A stretch of 64,000 nucleotides of DNA, taken from assembly GCA_036250195.1 (NCBI GenBank), contig JAVHZZ010000011.1, positions 58,470,919-58,534,918 of the forward strand, in the 5' to 3' direction. Shown in pieces: positions 45,115 through 57,004 of the stretch (the stretch's first letter is position 1; the number at the start of each line of letters is the position of its first letter). A program made the position numbers and the translations under genes. The stretch is from Mixophyes australis. Taxonomy: Eukaryota > Chordata > Amphibia > Anura > Limnodynastidae. The notes beneath the pieces are model-generated. The model had not been told where the DNA came from. It saw only the letters and a list, made by a program, of their open reading frames with translations, and ran no database searches.

Positions 45115-45302
45115 AAGGCGCTGCTCGCAAGTTTACAATATATGGAAGGCCCTGCTCGCAAGCTTACAATATATGGAAGGCCCTGCTTGCAAGTCTACAA
45201 TATATGGAAGGCCCTGCTCGCAAGCTTACAATATATGGAAAGCCCTGCTTGCAAGTTTACAATATATGGAAGGCCCTGCTCGCAAGCTTACAATATATGG
45301 TT
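45115..45302. repeat. 31-bp array next to the L2 tail, copy 1
   Basis: About six units of caagcttacaatatatggaa + ggccctgctcg. Copy 2 has about seven. The unit includes the LINE 3' UTR phrase attgtaagctt...gcagggcc, so the array seems to be amplified LINE sequence. Confidence 0.92.
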
Positions 45303-46168
45303 AAAATATTATGAACATGTTGCATATCTGTATGGAACACCAGCATTTTATTCATGCATATCAGTCCCTGTGTAGATTACAATATAATTTACCTACCACA
45401 TACGTGAGGAGCAATTTAGTCAGAATTCAATGCTTGATGGTATAGGAAGGGAAGAGGGACCTCTGAATGAATGACTTTCTTATAGATTGGAGGCTGGCAT
45501 GGCCTGTCTGTGCGGTGTGTCATATGTCTTTTTGTTTACACAATATAGTCACACTCCTCTTACATGGCAGTTTTCAGTTCTACATTAATAAATACTTGGA
45601 GTGTAGCACAATACTTTATAACCTTTCTTTGTGTCTGCTTACTGTGATTCCGCCTACAACTGCGTGTTCCGTTAGCCTCACCTGCCACTGATAACTGATG
45701 TGGTTATGGATAATTGAGTTAATCCCGCCTACTTTTGTGTTGGACCAGCCCACTGTTTGGTCCCGTCCATGTGAGGCCACTTCCAGAATTTTTTCCAGGG
45801 TAGCTCTAAGTTCCCAATCCGCCCCTGAGTGATGGTGTGGTGTGACCTGACGTCACACTGATGTTCCCGCCGCCGCTGTAAGAATAACGAGCAAGGAGCA
45901 GTAGCTGCAACATCTGGGTAAGTATATTTTAAAGATATTTTATTATCACATTTTTTTTACTCTGAATTTTGTAGGAGACTAGGCTTCCAAGTATGATAAT
46001 GGGTTAAGCTGTATTTCTTGGGGGATAATAGTTATTTTCTCCCTTAATGTCATAAATTAAGTTTTTGTTGTTTTTGTTGGGGAAAGGGGGCATTCACCGG
46101 AGGGAGGGGCCCTGCCTGTTTCATTTGTACTGGGCCCCAGAATTTCTGATGGCAGCCCTGGGTCTGTG

Positions 46169-47482
46169 TGTCAAAGTTTCTTGGATGAAGAGCTGACAAT
46201 CTGGTCAAAGTGAAGAAATACATAAGCAGGCTTGGAGCATTGGAGAAATACTTCAACATGTCTGGAAGCACGAAATACACAACTCCAAAATGTCAAACAA
46301 ACATTTACAAAGGCAATATTAGCTCACAATGAACTTGCATTTATGTACTTTGTTTATGCATTGGTGCACATGAAGGTGTCCACTGTAATGTAACCTGGAA
46401 AGTGTCTTGTAAGCTTCTACACAGTACTCTCTGTAATTCTTGTGGTTTTTTCCTATAGCTTGATTTAGCAGTGTGGTTTGTGTGATTTTTGCCTTGAAAG
46501 TCCCACCACCAAAAAAGCTAACTAAAATTGCAAATTGGCTACTGTCCACGAGCCAGAGCACCAAATGTACCTCACAAATGTACTGTTTTTGTTTTTTTTT
46601 ACACCAAAATTGAGTGCAGCACCAACACTTTACTATTACATGTTATTATTCCGAACACTATAGATACTTTCATTCGTCCACTGCCTTCACCATGGGCACA
46701 TCCTCCCAAATGTTGTGACATTTGGTGTTCCATATTAAACTATAACATTAGTAAACAAAATAATCCTTGTCAGACCTCAATAAAGAGGGATATTGGAAGG
46801 GAGAATGTGCCACAGGTGGCTATAGTACTGGGTCACTTGCTACCTCTCTAACTGCTCCTGAAGAGACCTGTGTCTAGATGGACAATAGAGTGAAGGATGT
46901 GTAGGGTGTTATTCAGTGTCCAAAGCAGTAAAATTACAGTTGAATGGGTATCTCAAAAAATGATAAATAATATTTTTTGGGAACACAATTACAGTGAGCA
47001 AATGAAACGTAAACAAAAATATAACAACTCCTTTGTAAACTAAAATTTCAAAAGACATGCATGTTGGTTTCCTCTCATTGCTTAGAAGTGTTCTGTTTCA
47101 AATATCAGATAAAAAGCAAACAACCTTGGGCCAATTTCAAGTTACAAATTAGTTGCCTGTGTTCTTTGTACACACCTGTACTTTCCAGCATTCAAATCTA
47201 CAATATGTTCTCTTAACTGTAATACAGGTCCACAAATGACATAAAAGGAATAACATAACTAGATACTTACAAGCTGCAAAAGGCTAAACCTCCATGTGTG
47301 GTTCCTTCAGCATGAAATGGACATTTCCAATCCACCTTGATTAATGATTATTTTTAGCTGAGCCAGACCTGTTCCACCTAAGGCTTGTTAGTACATAAAG
47401 GAAAGCCTTTAGTTAGGCCAATTTCAAACAAAACTCTACCAAACAATCCTCATCATTTTTGTTCAAACTGCTATGGCTATAA
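46169..47482. other. No gene recognised
   Basis: AT-rich DNA with no sustained ORF or repeat that I can name. Confidence 0.45.
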
Positions 47483-47486
47483 AAGG

Positions 47487-48062
47487 TGTTAGATCTAAAA
47501 TTCTGACCCAAGTCTGCCTGTGGTGTCAAGTATATCTGGAAGCGCTTCAATCAGCTGGAGAGAATTGACACAGACCAAGTTCTGTATACAAGGAATATTC
47601 TCTAGTTTATTGATACAAAGATACAGGTTTTTTATAGGCTACTGAATAAATGAATCCTACGTCATATGCATACAATAGTTTATACCACTAGTTTATGAGA
47701 AGCGCTACTGATTAACTTTCTCACGTATTCTTGAGGTGTTTACTTTTCTCCCCCTTCTAAGGACAGATGAGCCTATTATTTCTTATCTCAAGGGGACTTG
47801 GAGATATGCTATGTGTAACACCATGGATACAGCTCCTATACTACCAGCTGGATATGAAGCTCACTATTGTTTTCATAACTGGTTACATTCTTCAGGTGTT
47901 CCCTATTAGTTCAACTTCAAGGCCATAGGCTCACATATTGCAAAACTGCAAGTTAACAGAAAAATGAATAATCTCTTCTAGCAAATAATATTTCTATACA
48001 AGTTACAATAAAATGGCTGAACAAAGGCCTTATGAGGCCTTAACAAAAAATCATATTTAACA
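47487..48062 (-). repeat. 3' LTR of the retrovirus
   Basis: On the minus strand this is the 3' LTR. A TATA-like cctataaaaaa lies near 47637-47628 and an AATAAA at 47611-47606. The purine tract (taaaagatgggaaa on the minus strand) abuts the LTR at about 48063-48076. Confidence 0.9.
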
Positions 48063-48539
48063 TTTCCCATCTTTTATTCAATTTTCGACCCTTTCTCCTC
48101 CTACCTACCTAATCCTATCTATAGAACCACATTCTTAATAAGCAGGTACTTATACACATGCAGGAGGCCACATGCATAGAGTTGGTCCCCTTAGGAATCT
48201 GTCAACTCATCCCCCACTAATAAGCCTGTGATCCTCCCTGTCCTAATTTGATTTATGAGGAGATGCATTTTGGCAAATGTCCATGTCTAGAAAAGATGGT
48301 TTCTTAGAAGGTAGTTAATGAGTCTATAGTAGTTCTGCAGGCCTTGCATGTCCTTTGTTCAATCTTTAGTAGTTTCTTGTTGCAAACTCTGCAGTTCTTT
48401 GGCTTTGCTAGTCCAAATAATTCATGACACTCATAGTCTGGTCAGGTTTCAGAAGTAATTTCTGTGATCATCAGAGGTTCGGGATTTTCAGTGGTTCCCT
48501 TTTTGGAGAGACAACAATCAAGTGTCAGTAACTTCTTAA

Positions 48540-48720
48540 TCAGCCATATATTTAGTTTCATTATCACCTATACGATCAACAGGATTGCAAAACCATTTGC
48601 TACTAATGCCAATATTTCCAATATCCAACATGAATCATTACTGACAACTTTACCAATGAGGTTATGCATCTGCACAAAGACATTTTCAGAGTTTACTCTA
48701 CTATGAGTGCAAATTGTTGA
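48540..48720 (-). pseudogene. Possible env transmembrane remnant
   Basis: Minus-strand translation gives a hydrophobic stretch (WILEILALVANGFAILLIV) then a stop, in the position expected for the end of env just before the 3' LTR. No surface-unit or fusion motifs are recognisable. It could be chance. Confidence 0.25.
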
Positions 48721-48909
48721 GCACTCCTTCCCATATGTTTCTCACAGTGGCATAGGCAATATGTCACTTAACTGTCTGTTTCATACTGGGTTAGGGAGGC
48801 CTTAATCCCTACTTCAGTCACAATTATTCTGGCAAGACATATCAATACAATGAGACAGTCATTTCTATTTATCAGAACAAGACTCCCCTGATTTGAAGAC
48901 TTTGCAGTG

Positions 48910-49844
48910 TTATGCGTGAATCCAGGTGTCTCTTTCCTGTACTTTCACTGCCATGGGAGTCGTCAACAGGACTTGATAAGGACCCTTGTATCTGGGTTCA
49001 AGACTTCTCCTGATGTGCTTTCTCACGACCACCCAGCCCCCCAGGGTGCAGTTTATGGGTACCTGTATCAAAATTAGGGTTTGCAATGGAGGAGAATATT
49101 TGACCATGTATTTCAGTTAGTTGTTTCTATAATAAGGCAACATAATTCAACAAATCACTATATACATGGTGTAGTTGCTATGGAAAATAACAGCCTGTTC
49201 TGTTTGCTGTGCCAAACAATATCTCATATGGTGTTAAACCTGTGTCTTTCCTAGCAGTATTTTTTTACTGAGTGCAGGTAAACATGAGATCCATGGCAGA
49301 CCTGTTTCAGCCATTATTTTCTGCATTTTCAATTTCAGTGTACCATTAAGGCGCTCCATACATCCTGAACTTTGGGATCTGTAGGGGGTGTGATAGTTTC
49401 TGGAATCCTTGCCCCGTAAAGTGTATCCCTCTGTCACTTACAATGACCTCTGGTACACCATATCATCAGATTACCTCATTCGCAATTTTCTTGGCTAATG
49501 CTTTAGCATTTGCTTTTCTATACAGCCATGTCTCCAGCCAGTGACTAAAGAAGTTGACACAGACAAGCACATTCTCAAAGCCCGAGCATTTGGGAAGTTA
49601 TAAAGTCTATCTGTATCCTCTTATAGGGATATTATGTCTGGGGTGTGCTTTTCCATAGGACAGACTTACTCGGGTTACTTTGTGCACAGACTAGGCATTC
49701 TGCCACTAACGACTGTGCTGCTTGGGCGAACCCTGGTACTATCCATAAGCTGCTAGTGAGTACAACCATAGCATCTTTTCCCAGATGCACTTTCTCGTGT
49801 GCTATATTGGCCATAATGGGATAAACTATTTTTGGCAGACACAA
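48910..49844 (-). pseudogene. Retroviral integrase, broken
   Basis: Three minus-strand pieces. 49844-49632 holds the zinc-binding start (HEKVHLGKDAM, then CLVCAQSNPSK). 49437-49234 holds the catalytic core end (HTPYRSQSSGCMERLNG, with the Glu of the D-D-E set). 49107-48910 is the C-terminal DNA-binding tail ([16 protein letters not shown]). Stops and frame changes separate them, and the parts between with the two Asp residues are degraded. It cannot integrate. Confidence 0.75.
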
Positions 49845-50038
49845 ACGCTGACCTTTACACCACTCCTTGCACTTCTAGTGCTCCATGTATTGCCCAAGTC
49901 TTTTTCTTATTTTCTGTTGCTTGTCTTTCCATAAGTTGGAGTGTGCTCTGGTCAAACAGGGGTCAGGGGGTCACCATGTAAATAGACTCCCCTTGGGGTA
50001 CTGGGGCTATGGCGGCTTCTCGTGCGGCCTGGTCTATT

Positions 50039-50767
50039 TCACTTAACTTCGGGGGTAGTATCTCTGTGTGTGTCTTCACCTTCATCACTGTTTGGAGGAC
50101 AGCTGGAATGCAGTGAACAGTGCCCTGGTATGTTCATCATATTGACTGGTTTGCTTGCTGAACCCATAAGGTCCCTACTTTTCCATACAGGGCCATAATC
50201 ATGCGCAATTACAAATGCATAACTTGAATCAGTGTAAATATTTACTCTTTGTCCTTTTTCATATATGCATGCAAGTGTCAGGGCCTTTAGTTCAGCTTCT
50301 TGTGCTGACATGTGACTCGGTAGAGTCTGTTGAATCACTATTTCTGTGTGTGTGGTTACAGCACACCCTGTATACGGGACAGGATCTATGTGATAGTGTG
50401 AACCATCTACAAAAAGAGTGATGTCTGCATCTGGTAATGGTTTATCTTTAATGTGAGATAAAACCAAAGATTCTTGTTTCATTAGTTCTATGCAATCATG
50501 TTCAGAAAAATTTTGTTTGCATTTTTTTTTTTCTTTCTTTCTGTTCAAGCTGGAATGGAATTCCCCCAAATCCCTAGGGTAACCCCAATATATACAGGTA
50601 CTTCTCCCATCTTTTGAAACTTGCTGCAATAAGGCAGCAGGATTCAACATTGTGCACTGCTTAAGTGTAACGTTACTGGGAGTAAGCAGTGCTACTTCAT
50701 TAGGATAGGCTTCAGTAAGGAGCATGTGGAATCCAAGGAAAAGGTTCTTGGTTTCTGAGTTCCACAA
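50039..50767 (-). pseudogene. Retroviral RNase H region
   Basis: 242 codons open on the minus strand. TLFVDGSHYHIDP carries the first catalytic Asp, SAQEAELKALTLA the Glu and NIYTDSSYAFVI the next Asp. The last part, after WKSRDLM, diverges from the family, so the C-terminus has shifted frame. The start codon is arbitrary, because in the virus this is an internal part of pol. Confidence 0.8.
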
Positions 50768-51363
50768 AGTTTACACTCATTAGATGGAGTGTACAGTACA
50801 ACGGTTAAGACAGATGTGGTAACTTTAATTCTTCTGGAAGAGAAACACTTAGCTTAAATAACCTGTTAATAAGCCACATCATCAGTTCTATTAGTGTATA
50901 TAATAATGTGTTGGGCCACAATACTCACAAACACATTCCTGCATTGGGTGTAAACCCCTGTAGTCATGGGTTGCTCTTTTCTTTATTTGGTTGGGTTAAA
51001 CTTTCATATTAGAATTTTCTAATTATGTATAATGATCTATACATTACTATGGGCCTGAGTCTGGTTCTTCCAAACTTGGCTTTCCTTTCTAGTCTAGTAC
51101 ACATCTACAGCGCACAGCAAAGGAAAATAACGTGCAATCTATATTCCTCCTGCTAATATCAATGAACTCCCCTCTCTGGTCTCCCTTGGACCTTTAAAAA
51201 ACTTAAAATACAGTTTACTCAGATTCCCCTTGTCTGAAGGTCTTAACATATATCTGTGAACATGAGAGGCTCTGGGGCCTCTTGTGCTTCCTTTTTTTTT
51301 TTTTTTTTTCTTCTAATAAAAAAGGAAAGGGAGGAAGAAAATACACAGTGCGCTCGGCAAGTG

Positions 51364-51810
51364 TTATATGTCACTCATTTCACAATAGGAGGGAATGTCC
51401 TTTGTGCTGTATATCTTCATACTTAGTAAATCTGGCCGGTAACAAATGTTTTGCTTGTGCTTGGTTTCTGTCACAACGTACGATACCGTTAAGGTAACTG
51501 GGTGTCCTAGCACAATATCTATACTCTTTTCAAGCACTAAAGCAGAGTAGTATGCAAGTGACCTTAGCTTGCGACCATGTATTTGTGTCAGTACTCCTTG
51601 TACATGTGCACTGACTTCATAACAAAATAATGTGAAAGGCTTGTCATAATCTGGCAAAGCCAGTGCTGGCGCTGAAGTTATTTCAGCTTAAAATTGGTTA
51701 AACATTTGGTTCTGCTCAGAGGAGAGTATAAATGGCTTGCTATGATCCAGAAGTGCTAATGCAGGAGCACATACAATTGCTCTTAAAGTCTTAAATCTTT
51801 TTCATTTCTG
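51364..51810 (-). pseudogene. Retroviral RT connection region with a partial repeat
   Basis: At 51657-51364 on the minus strand PDYDKPFTLFCYEVSAHVQG leads into a connection domain, with LEKSIDIVLGHPVTL further on. Just upstream (about 51800-51690) a second, diverged version of its start appears (FKTLRAIVCAPALALLDHSK) and ends at a stop. The catalytic RT body, with its Asp pair, is not present nearby. The duplication could come from template switching between related genomes. Confidence 0.65.
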
Positions 51811-54395
51811 TAAAAATATAGAATTCCCATCAATGCATTACCATACCCACAACAAAAAGAATTATTTACAGTATATGACAATTATAGCACAGTAAATAAG
51901 GGCAGTAAATGTCTTTACAAACACTGATTTACTCAAAACTGTAATGAGGATACAAATAAAAACCTTTTGCTTTCTGCACATACAGAAAAACCACCTAGTT
52001 CATGCATTTGCTATGCGAATAGCACATAAACTCTAATATCTCTTTCCAAAACAAGGTAATCATTACTCAGAAGAGTTTACGTTATTTAAATCCTTCATTA
52101 GTTTATACTTATGTTTGTTGTGGTGCAAAGATGGTGCATTGGAAGTTAAATCAATGCAATCTGGATTGCCTAATGGGTCTTTGCAGCTGGAGACCTGTGA
52201 ATAAAAAAACTTTTGCATAGAGATTAACATTTATTTACTAGGAATTACTGTAACTGTAACATGCGTGTATACTGTTATCAGGTAACCAGTGAACAGCTGC
52301 TAAAAGCTTAACTGTGACGCTATGCGTTCCATGCCTTGATTTCCTCAAAGGGGCAGTCCCTAATTTCACAAATAGAGAATGTCAAAGTGACGAGACCTGG
52401 GCGAGTGTTCAAAGCCACTCCTTTCTTATCATCTCTTAGTACAGCCCTTTTAAATGACACTAATTAAATTTCCGGGTTTAGAAACATTCAATCTGGAATC
52501 TTGGTTCCAAGTATTCAACCATTTTAAAAGCAGCACTGTCTCATAAATCAGAGTACTCTCGTTAGACACAATACATTGTGTCTGTAAATCATTCAACATT
52601 TTCTCAACAAAATCTCTCTCCCGTGACCAAATATTCACACATATTTCTAGATTCTGTGATTTTCGTGTTCAAAGTAAAAATATATTCACTTAAGTCTCGC
52701 TCACAGACAACATTTTATCTCGTAACATTTCTTTAAAGGCATAACAAACCCTCCTGATTTCTGAGAACATTCATCAGCGCCATTTTAACACAGATAAAAA
52801 CAGCATGTAAGCTCACTCCCACAATTCTCAACTTCATTAAAGAGAAAGCTATATTTCTGAACTTCAGAAACAAAATAATTTTGTTCAAATACAGAAACGG
52901 CTTGTTGGATCCCAGCCAGCTTTGTTCTGACACTAGTACTTATAGTGATAATGTACATTATTTACAATCTTGTCCGTGCAATCGGACCAAACATTTTAAA
53001 ACTTCTTTTGTATCTTTTTTTTTTTTTTAAAAGCTTATCATTAAGCAATGAATGTACAACTTTTTTCAACCTTGAAACATGTCTCTTGTAAAAAACGGAC
53101 AAGACAGACAAACATTTTGATTTAAAGTAAATCAAACATCTCCCTTATAGAGCACTAAGACAGAGAACAAACAATGTGAATTATCACGGATCTCTCTCAC
53201 ACGCAGTAAGACGGAGACAAAACTCACATACAGAGAAAGAAAACTTAACTGACATCTTCCAGCCTACTGCTGTGGAACTACAAGTCCCAGCATTACACTA
53301 AATACAAGTTAGCTTCAACATGTTATCATCAATCAGCACTCCGGACACATTTTTTCAATTTTACATACATTGTCAAAAAACAAAAAACAGTGTGCTTCTT
53401 ATCTCAACACACTGAAATCATTTACACAGAATAAGGGAGGGGCACATTTCACTTATTCAGCTGCACAGGATCAAACATACATTTATAATATACAACCTAC
53501 TTGATTCATTATTCAGCTTCCGATGCATTTAGCATATCCACATATATTTCGACTTTTCAGATCTCTTAACTTTCCTGTGCCACCTCAAACAATCTCTTGG
53601 GGTTTGATCTCAATACCCCTTTGTTCTTGTCACATTACCACTTGCAACACCTTTGTTTCTCCATCCACACATATCTTTGGCTATCCCCGCTTTCTTGAAA
53701 AATTCCCTGCAGACCTTCTACTCCCCCATTTCCTTAAGTCTTTGTGCATCATATCTATGAGGGAGCTGCTGTCATTTGTTTACTATCTATATTACTCGTA
53801 TTGACAGTATTCTGTTGAGTCCAAATCGGGACTCTTATCTAGTTTCTGTGGGTTGTCCTTGCACTGGACGTCCCGTTCTGTGGACTCCTTGTACTGGATG
53901 TCCGTGCTAAATAGCTTCTTTGACAGTATCTGGGACGAAGGTCTTTTGGAAATCTCTCTTACACAATTTGGGCAGATTACAGAATCTCCCTTCTTTGATA
54001 TACCTCTGGGGATGGTGTCTAAAATGTTCACTCAATGTTCAAAACAATAACTCTCTAAATCCCTCTATTCCATTACATGCTTCTTTGATCAATGTCTTAT
54101 GTGACTTTTATGCTTTATACATCATACATAGGTACAAACACATGCACTCAAAATTCAATCATCTTTCAAAAATCTAATCAACAATACAATTACAGTAAAC
54201 AAATTGGGTTAATACTGTATTATATTAATCAGATGATACTTGAGACTCACAAATTCGCGTGTCAGGTGCCTCAGACAGACATGAGGTGACCCAGACTAGG
54301 AAGACCAACGAGTAGAAATCTACTGACCGCGGATGTTGGGGTTCAATGTGCTGGGAAACCTCCGTTGTCTGTCTTGTAGCCTGCTGGACAGCGAA
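51811..54395 (-). other. Retroviral leader without recognisable gag
   Basis: 2.6 kb between primer site and pol. Only short ORFs are present, and none shows a capsid or zinc-knuckle motif. Either gag is deleted and replaced, or it is degraded beyond recognition. Confidence 0.5.
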
Positions 54396-54413
54396 TCTCT
54401 GTGGCGACCTCCA
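54396..54413 (-). promoter_or_regulatory. Retroviral primer-binding site, possibly tRNA-Gln
   Basis: On the minus strand TGGAGGTCGCCACAGAGA starts three bases after the 5' LTR. TGG start and position are those of a retroviral primer site. It resembles the complement of a tRNA-Gln 3' end better than others I could recall, but with several differences, so the tRNA identity is tentative. Confidence 0.45.
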
Positions 54414-54416
54414 AGT

Positions 54417-54992
54417 TGTTAGATCTAAAATTCTGACCCAAGTCTGCCTGTGGTGTCAAGTATATCTGGAAGCGCTTCAATCAGCTGGAGAGAATTGACA
54501 CAGACCAAGTTCTGTATACAAGGAATATTCTCTAGTTTATTGATACAAAGATACAGGTTTTTTATAGGCTACTGAATAAATGAATCCTACGTCATATGCA
54601 TACAATAGTTTATACCACTAGTTTATGAGAAGCGCTACTGATTAACTTTCTCACGTATTCTTGAGGTGTTTACTTTTCTCCCCCTTCTAAGGACAGATGA
54701 GCCTATTATTTCTTATCTCAAGGGGACTTGGAGATATGCTATGTGTAACACCATGGATACAGCTCCTATACTACCAGCTGGATATGAAGCTCACTATTGT
54801 TTTCATAACTGGTTACATTCTTCAGGTGTTCCCTATTAGTTCAACTTCAAGGCCATAGGCTCACATATTGCAAAACTGCAAGTTAACAGAAAAATGAATA
54901 ATCTCTTCTAGCAAATAATATTTCTATACAAGTTACAATAAAATGGCTGAACAAAGGCCTTATGAGGCCTTAACAAAAAATCATATTTAACA
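54417..54992 (-). repeat. 5' LTR of the retrovirus
   Basis: 576 bp, the same length as the 3' LTR, with no difference seen on reading. On the minus strand it begins TGTTAAATATG and ends AGATCTAACA. It carries the promoter for transcription toward lower coordinates. Confidence 0.9.
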
Positions 54993-54996
54993 AAGG

Positions 54997-55555
54997 CACA
55001 TCTTATAAGCTCACCAGGTCCAGAGGCAGCCCTTCCAGCAGCATTTCAATTTAGCAGAAATCAAAGGTACACTTTTGTTTCTGTCCAAAGTATCTGGTCC
55101 CAATATTTGTATATGTTTATAAAAATGAATCACGTCTTTACATTCATCACAATACAATAGTTTGTAGGGACTGACAGATATTACCCAAAGTGTGACATAA
55201 ACCATATTTGAATGCATTTTTACCTTGCAAATCCATGTTGAATCTGAGGTGTCCTGGCTCCACAATTTCCAGAGGGCTGGGGATCTGTTGGATAAATATG
55301 TACCATGGCAATTTCACAAAACCACATAAGATTTTAAATAATAGGTATAAGATTGAAAAGCTTCACAACACCACAAAAAAAGGGTGACAATTCAATAGAC
55401 AAATAACACACATTAAAATGCACATTACATCTGAAAAGAGAGATGCACTGTTATTGCATAACATAAAACATCTTGCAAACATTTAAAGTTCCTTTAAAAG
55501 AGTAACTTAAAATATAACTCAATACAAATAAAAGGCCACTAATTAAATCACCAGC
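54997..55555. other. No gene recognised
   Basis: AT-rich DNA between the retrovirus and a minisatellite. Confidence 0.45.
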
Positions 55556-56290
55556 AGCAAAGAGGGACAGAGGAGAGTGACAGCGTGACAGGAGGGGGAC
55601 AGAGGAGAGTGACAGCATGACAGGAGGGGGACAGAGGAGAGTGACAGCGTGACAGGAGGGGGGCAGAGGAGAGTGACAGGAGGGGGACAGAGGAGAGTGA
55701 CAGCGTGACAGGAGGGGGGCAGAGGAGAGTGACAGGAGGGGACAGCGTAGCAGAGGAGCTGGGACAGCGTGACAGAGGGCAGAGGAGGGGGACAGAGGGC
55801 AGAGGAGCTGGGACAGCGTGGCAGAGGAGCTGGGACAGCGTGACAGAGGGCAGAGGAGGGAAACAGGGCAGAGGAGCTGGGACAGCGTGACAGAGGGCAG
55901 AGGAGGGGGACAGCGTAAGAGAGGGCAGATGAGGGGGACAGAGGGCAGAGGAGCTGGGACAGCGTGACAGAGGGCAGAGGAGCTGGGACAGCGTGACAGA
56001 GGGCAGAGGAGCTGGGACAGCATGACAGAGGGCAGAGGAGCTGGGACAGCATGACAGAGGGCAGAGGAGCTGGGACAGCGTGACAGAGGGCAGAGGAGCT
56101 GGGACAGCGTGACAGAGGGCAAAGGAGGGGGACAGCAAGGCAGATGAGCTGGGACAGCGTGACAGAGGGCAGAGGAGGGGGACAGTGGGCAGAGGAGGAG
56201 GACAGCATGAGGGGGACAGCGTGACAGGAGGGAGACAGCGTGACAGAGGGCAGAGGAGGGGGGACAGCGTGAGAGAGGGCAGTGTGTCTG
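55556..56290. repeat. G/A-rich minisatellite, about 29-bp unit
   Basis: Units such as ctgggacagcgtgacagagg + gcagaggag recur, mixed with shorter forms acagaggagagtgacagcgt. One strand is almost all G and A with few C and T. The long minus-strand ORFs rich in Leu-Cys-Pro-Ser are by-products of this. Confidence 0.93.
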
Positions 56291-56329
56291 GATGCAGTGG
56301 GGGGCAGAGTGGATGCAGAGGGGGCATTT

Positions 56330-56498
56330 TTGCATACAACTAAATAAGCATTTCTGTCCTGACCTAAATACTTATTACAATTTTTTGACCCAACTACTTC
56401 TAAAACAGGACTGCTCAGTAATTATTTTGGAGGGGTGCCTTAAAAAAATTATGGAGACTCTAAGGGTGCCGCGAACTGCAAAAGTTTGGGAACCACTG
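56330..56498 (-). repeat. hAT-type element end
   Basis: On the minus strand the block starts CAGTGGTTCCCAAACTTTTG at 56498, a common hAT non-autonomous start, then reads cagttcgcggcaccctta. The other end and the 8-bp duplication were not found. The adjacent minisatellite may lie inside it. Confidence 0.5.
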
Positions 56499-56749
56499 CC
56501 TTAGTGGTTAAAGAAATTAGCTGCCAAGACAAAGTTTGAACCTCGAATGATGCCTGTATCTGTCTTGACTTTGTATATCTCAGTGTATGTATTCCACTCT
56601 GTCACTTATATAAGAGTACTTTAGTATATGTTTTGGTGTGTAATATGGCTATATGCCATGTTGAACAGTGTGGTCAGCTACAACACAGAAAAGCAGTTGT
56701 TCCAAATGACTTGATTGCATAGACATAGGAAATATCCATTGTAGACAGT

Positions 56750-57004
56750 CAGGGCTGCCATCAGAAATCGTGGGGCCCAGTACAAATGAAACAGGCAGGA
56801 CCCCCCACCCGGTGAACGTCCCCTTTCCCCAATAAAAAAAACAACAAAAACTTAATTTATGACATTAAGGGAGAAAATAACTATTATCCCGGAGCCCATG
56901 GAGGTAATGGGGCCCGCTGCATGGCAGAAGCAGAGGGTTGGGGGCCCGGTTTCATCCTCCCCTCCTCCCTGCACTGGGGCCCACAGCTTGCTAGTTCCGC
57001 CTCT
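56750..57004 (-). repeat. hAT-type short element or stranded terminus
   Basis: 56750-56885 (cagggctgccatcagaaatc...) is nearly identical to the first 145 bp of the element at 58139. It then diverges and ends ctagttccgcctctg at 57004, which looks like another hAT terminus. The left flank tagacagt matches 6 of 8 bases after 57004 (tatacatt) and 7 of 8 bases after 61959 (aagacagt), so its true partner end is uncertain. Confidence 0.55.

Larger units (their letters stand above)
43461..46160 (+). mobile_element. Non-autonomous hAT-type element, copy 1 (2700 bp)
   Basis: Ends CAGGGCCGCCATTAG and CTGATGGCAGCCCTG form short inverted termini. An exact 8-bp duplication, GGTCTGTG, flanks it (43453-43460 and 46161-46168), as for hAT. 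It has no transposase. Inside are a 28/31-bp array (43836-44386), an L2-type 3' end (45001-45110) and a 31-bp array (45115-45302). The whole content recurs in reverse at 58139-61959, so both derive from one composite ancestor. Confidence 0.93.
47487..54992 (-). mobile_element. Class I endogenous retrovirus, defective, with identical-looking LTRs
   Basis: Two 576-bp LTRs (TGTTAGATCT...TTTAACA on the plus strand) bracket 6.35 kb and are flanked by a 4-bp duplication AAGG (47483-47486 and 54993-54996). Pol pieces on the minus strand (RT tail, RNase H, integrase) resemble gamma/epsilon-type retroviruses. I find no recognisable gag, protease or main RT body. The env region is reduced to a possible membrane segment. 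Reading base by base I saw no difference between the LTRs. Only breaks are described here. Confidence 0.9.

Noticed and set aside
45467..45691. 74-codon ORF conserved in both hAT copies (also 58615-58839)
   Set aside because: Conserved only because the two copies are nearly identical overall. No motif, and surrounding non-coding DNA is equally similar.
55451..56339. Three overlapping minus-strand ORFs of about 220-294 codons, rich in Leu, Cys, Pro and Ser
   Set aside because: They are translations of the G/A-rich minisatellite in several frames at once.
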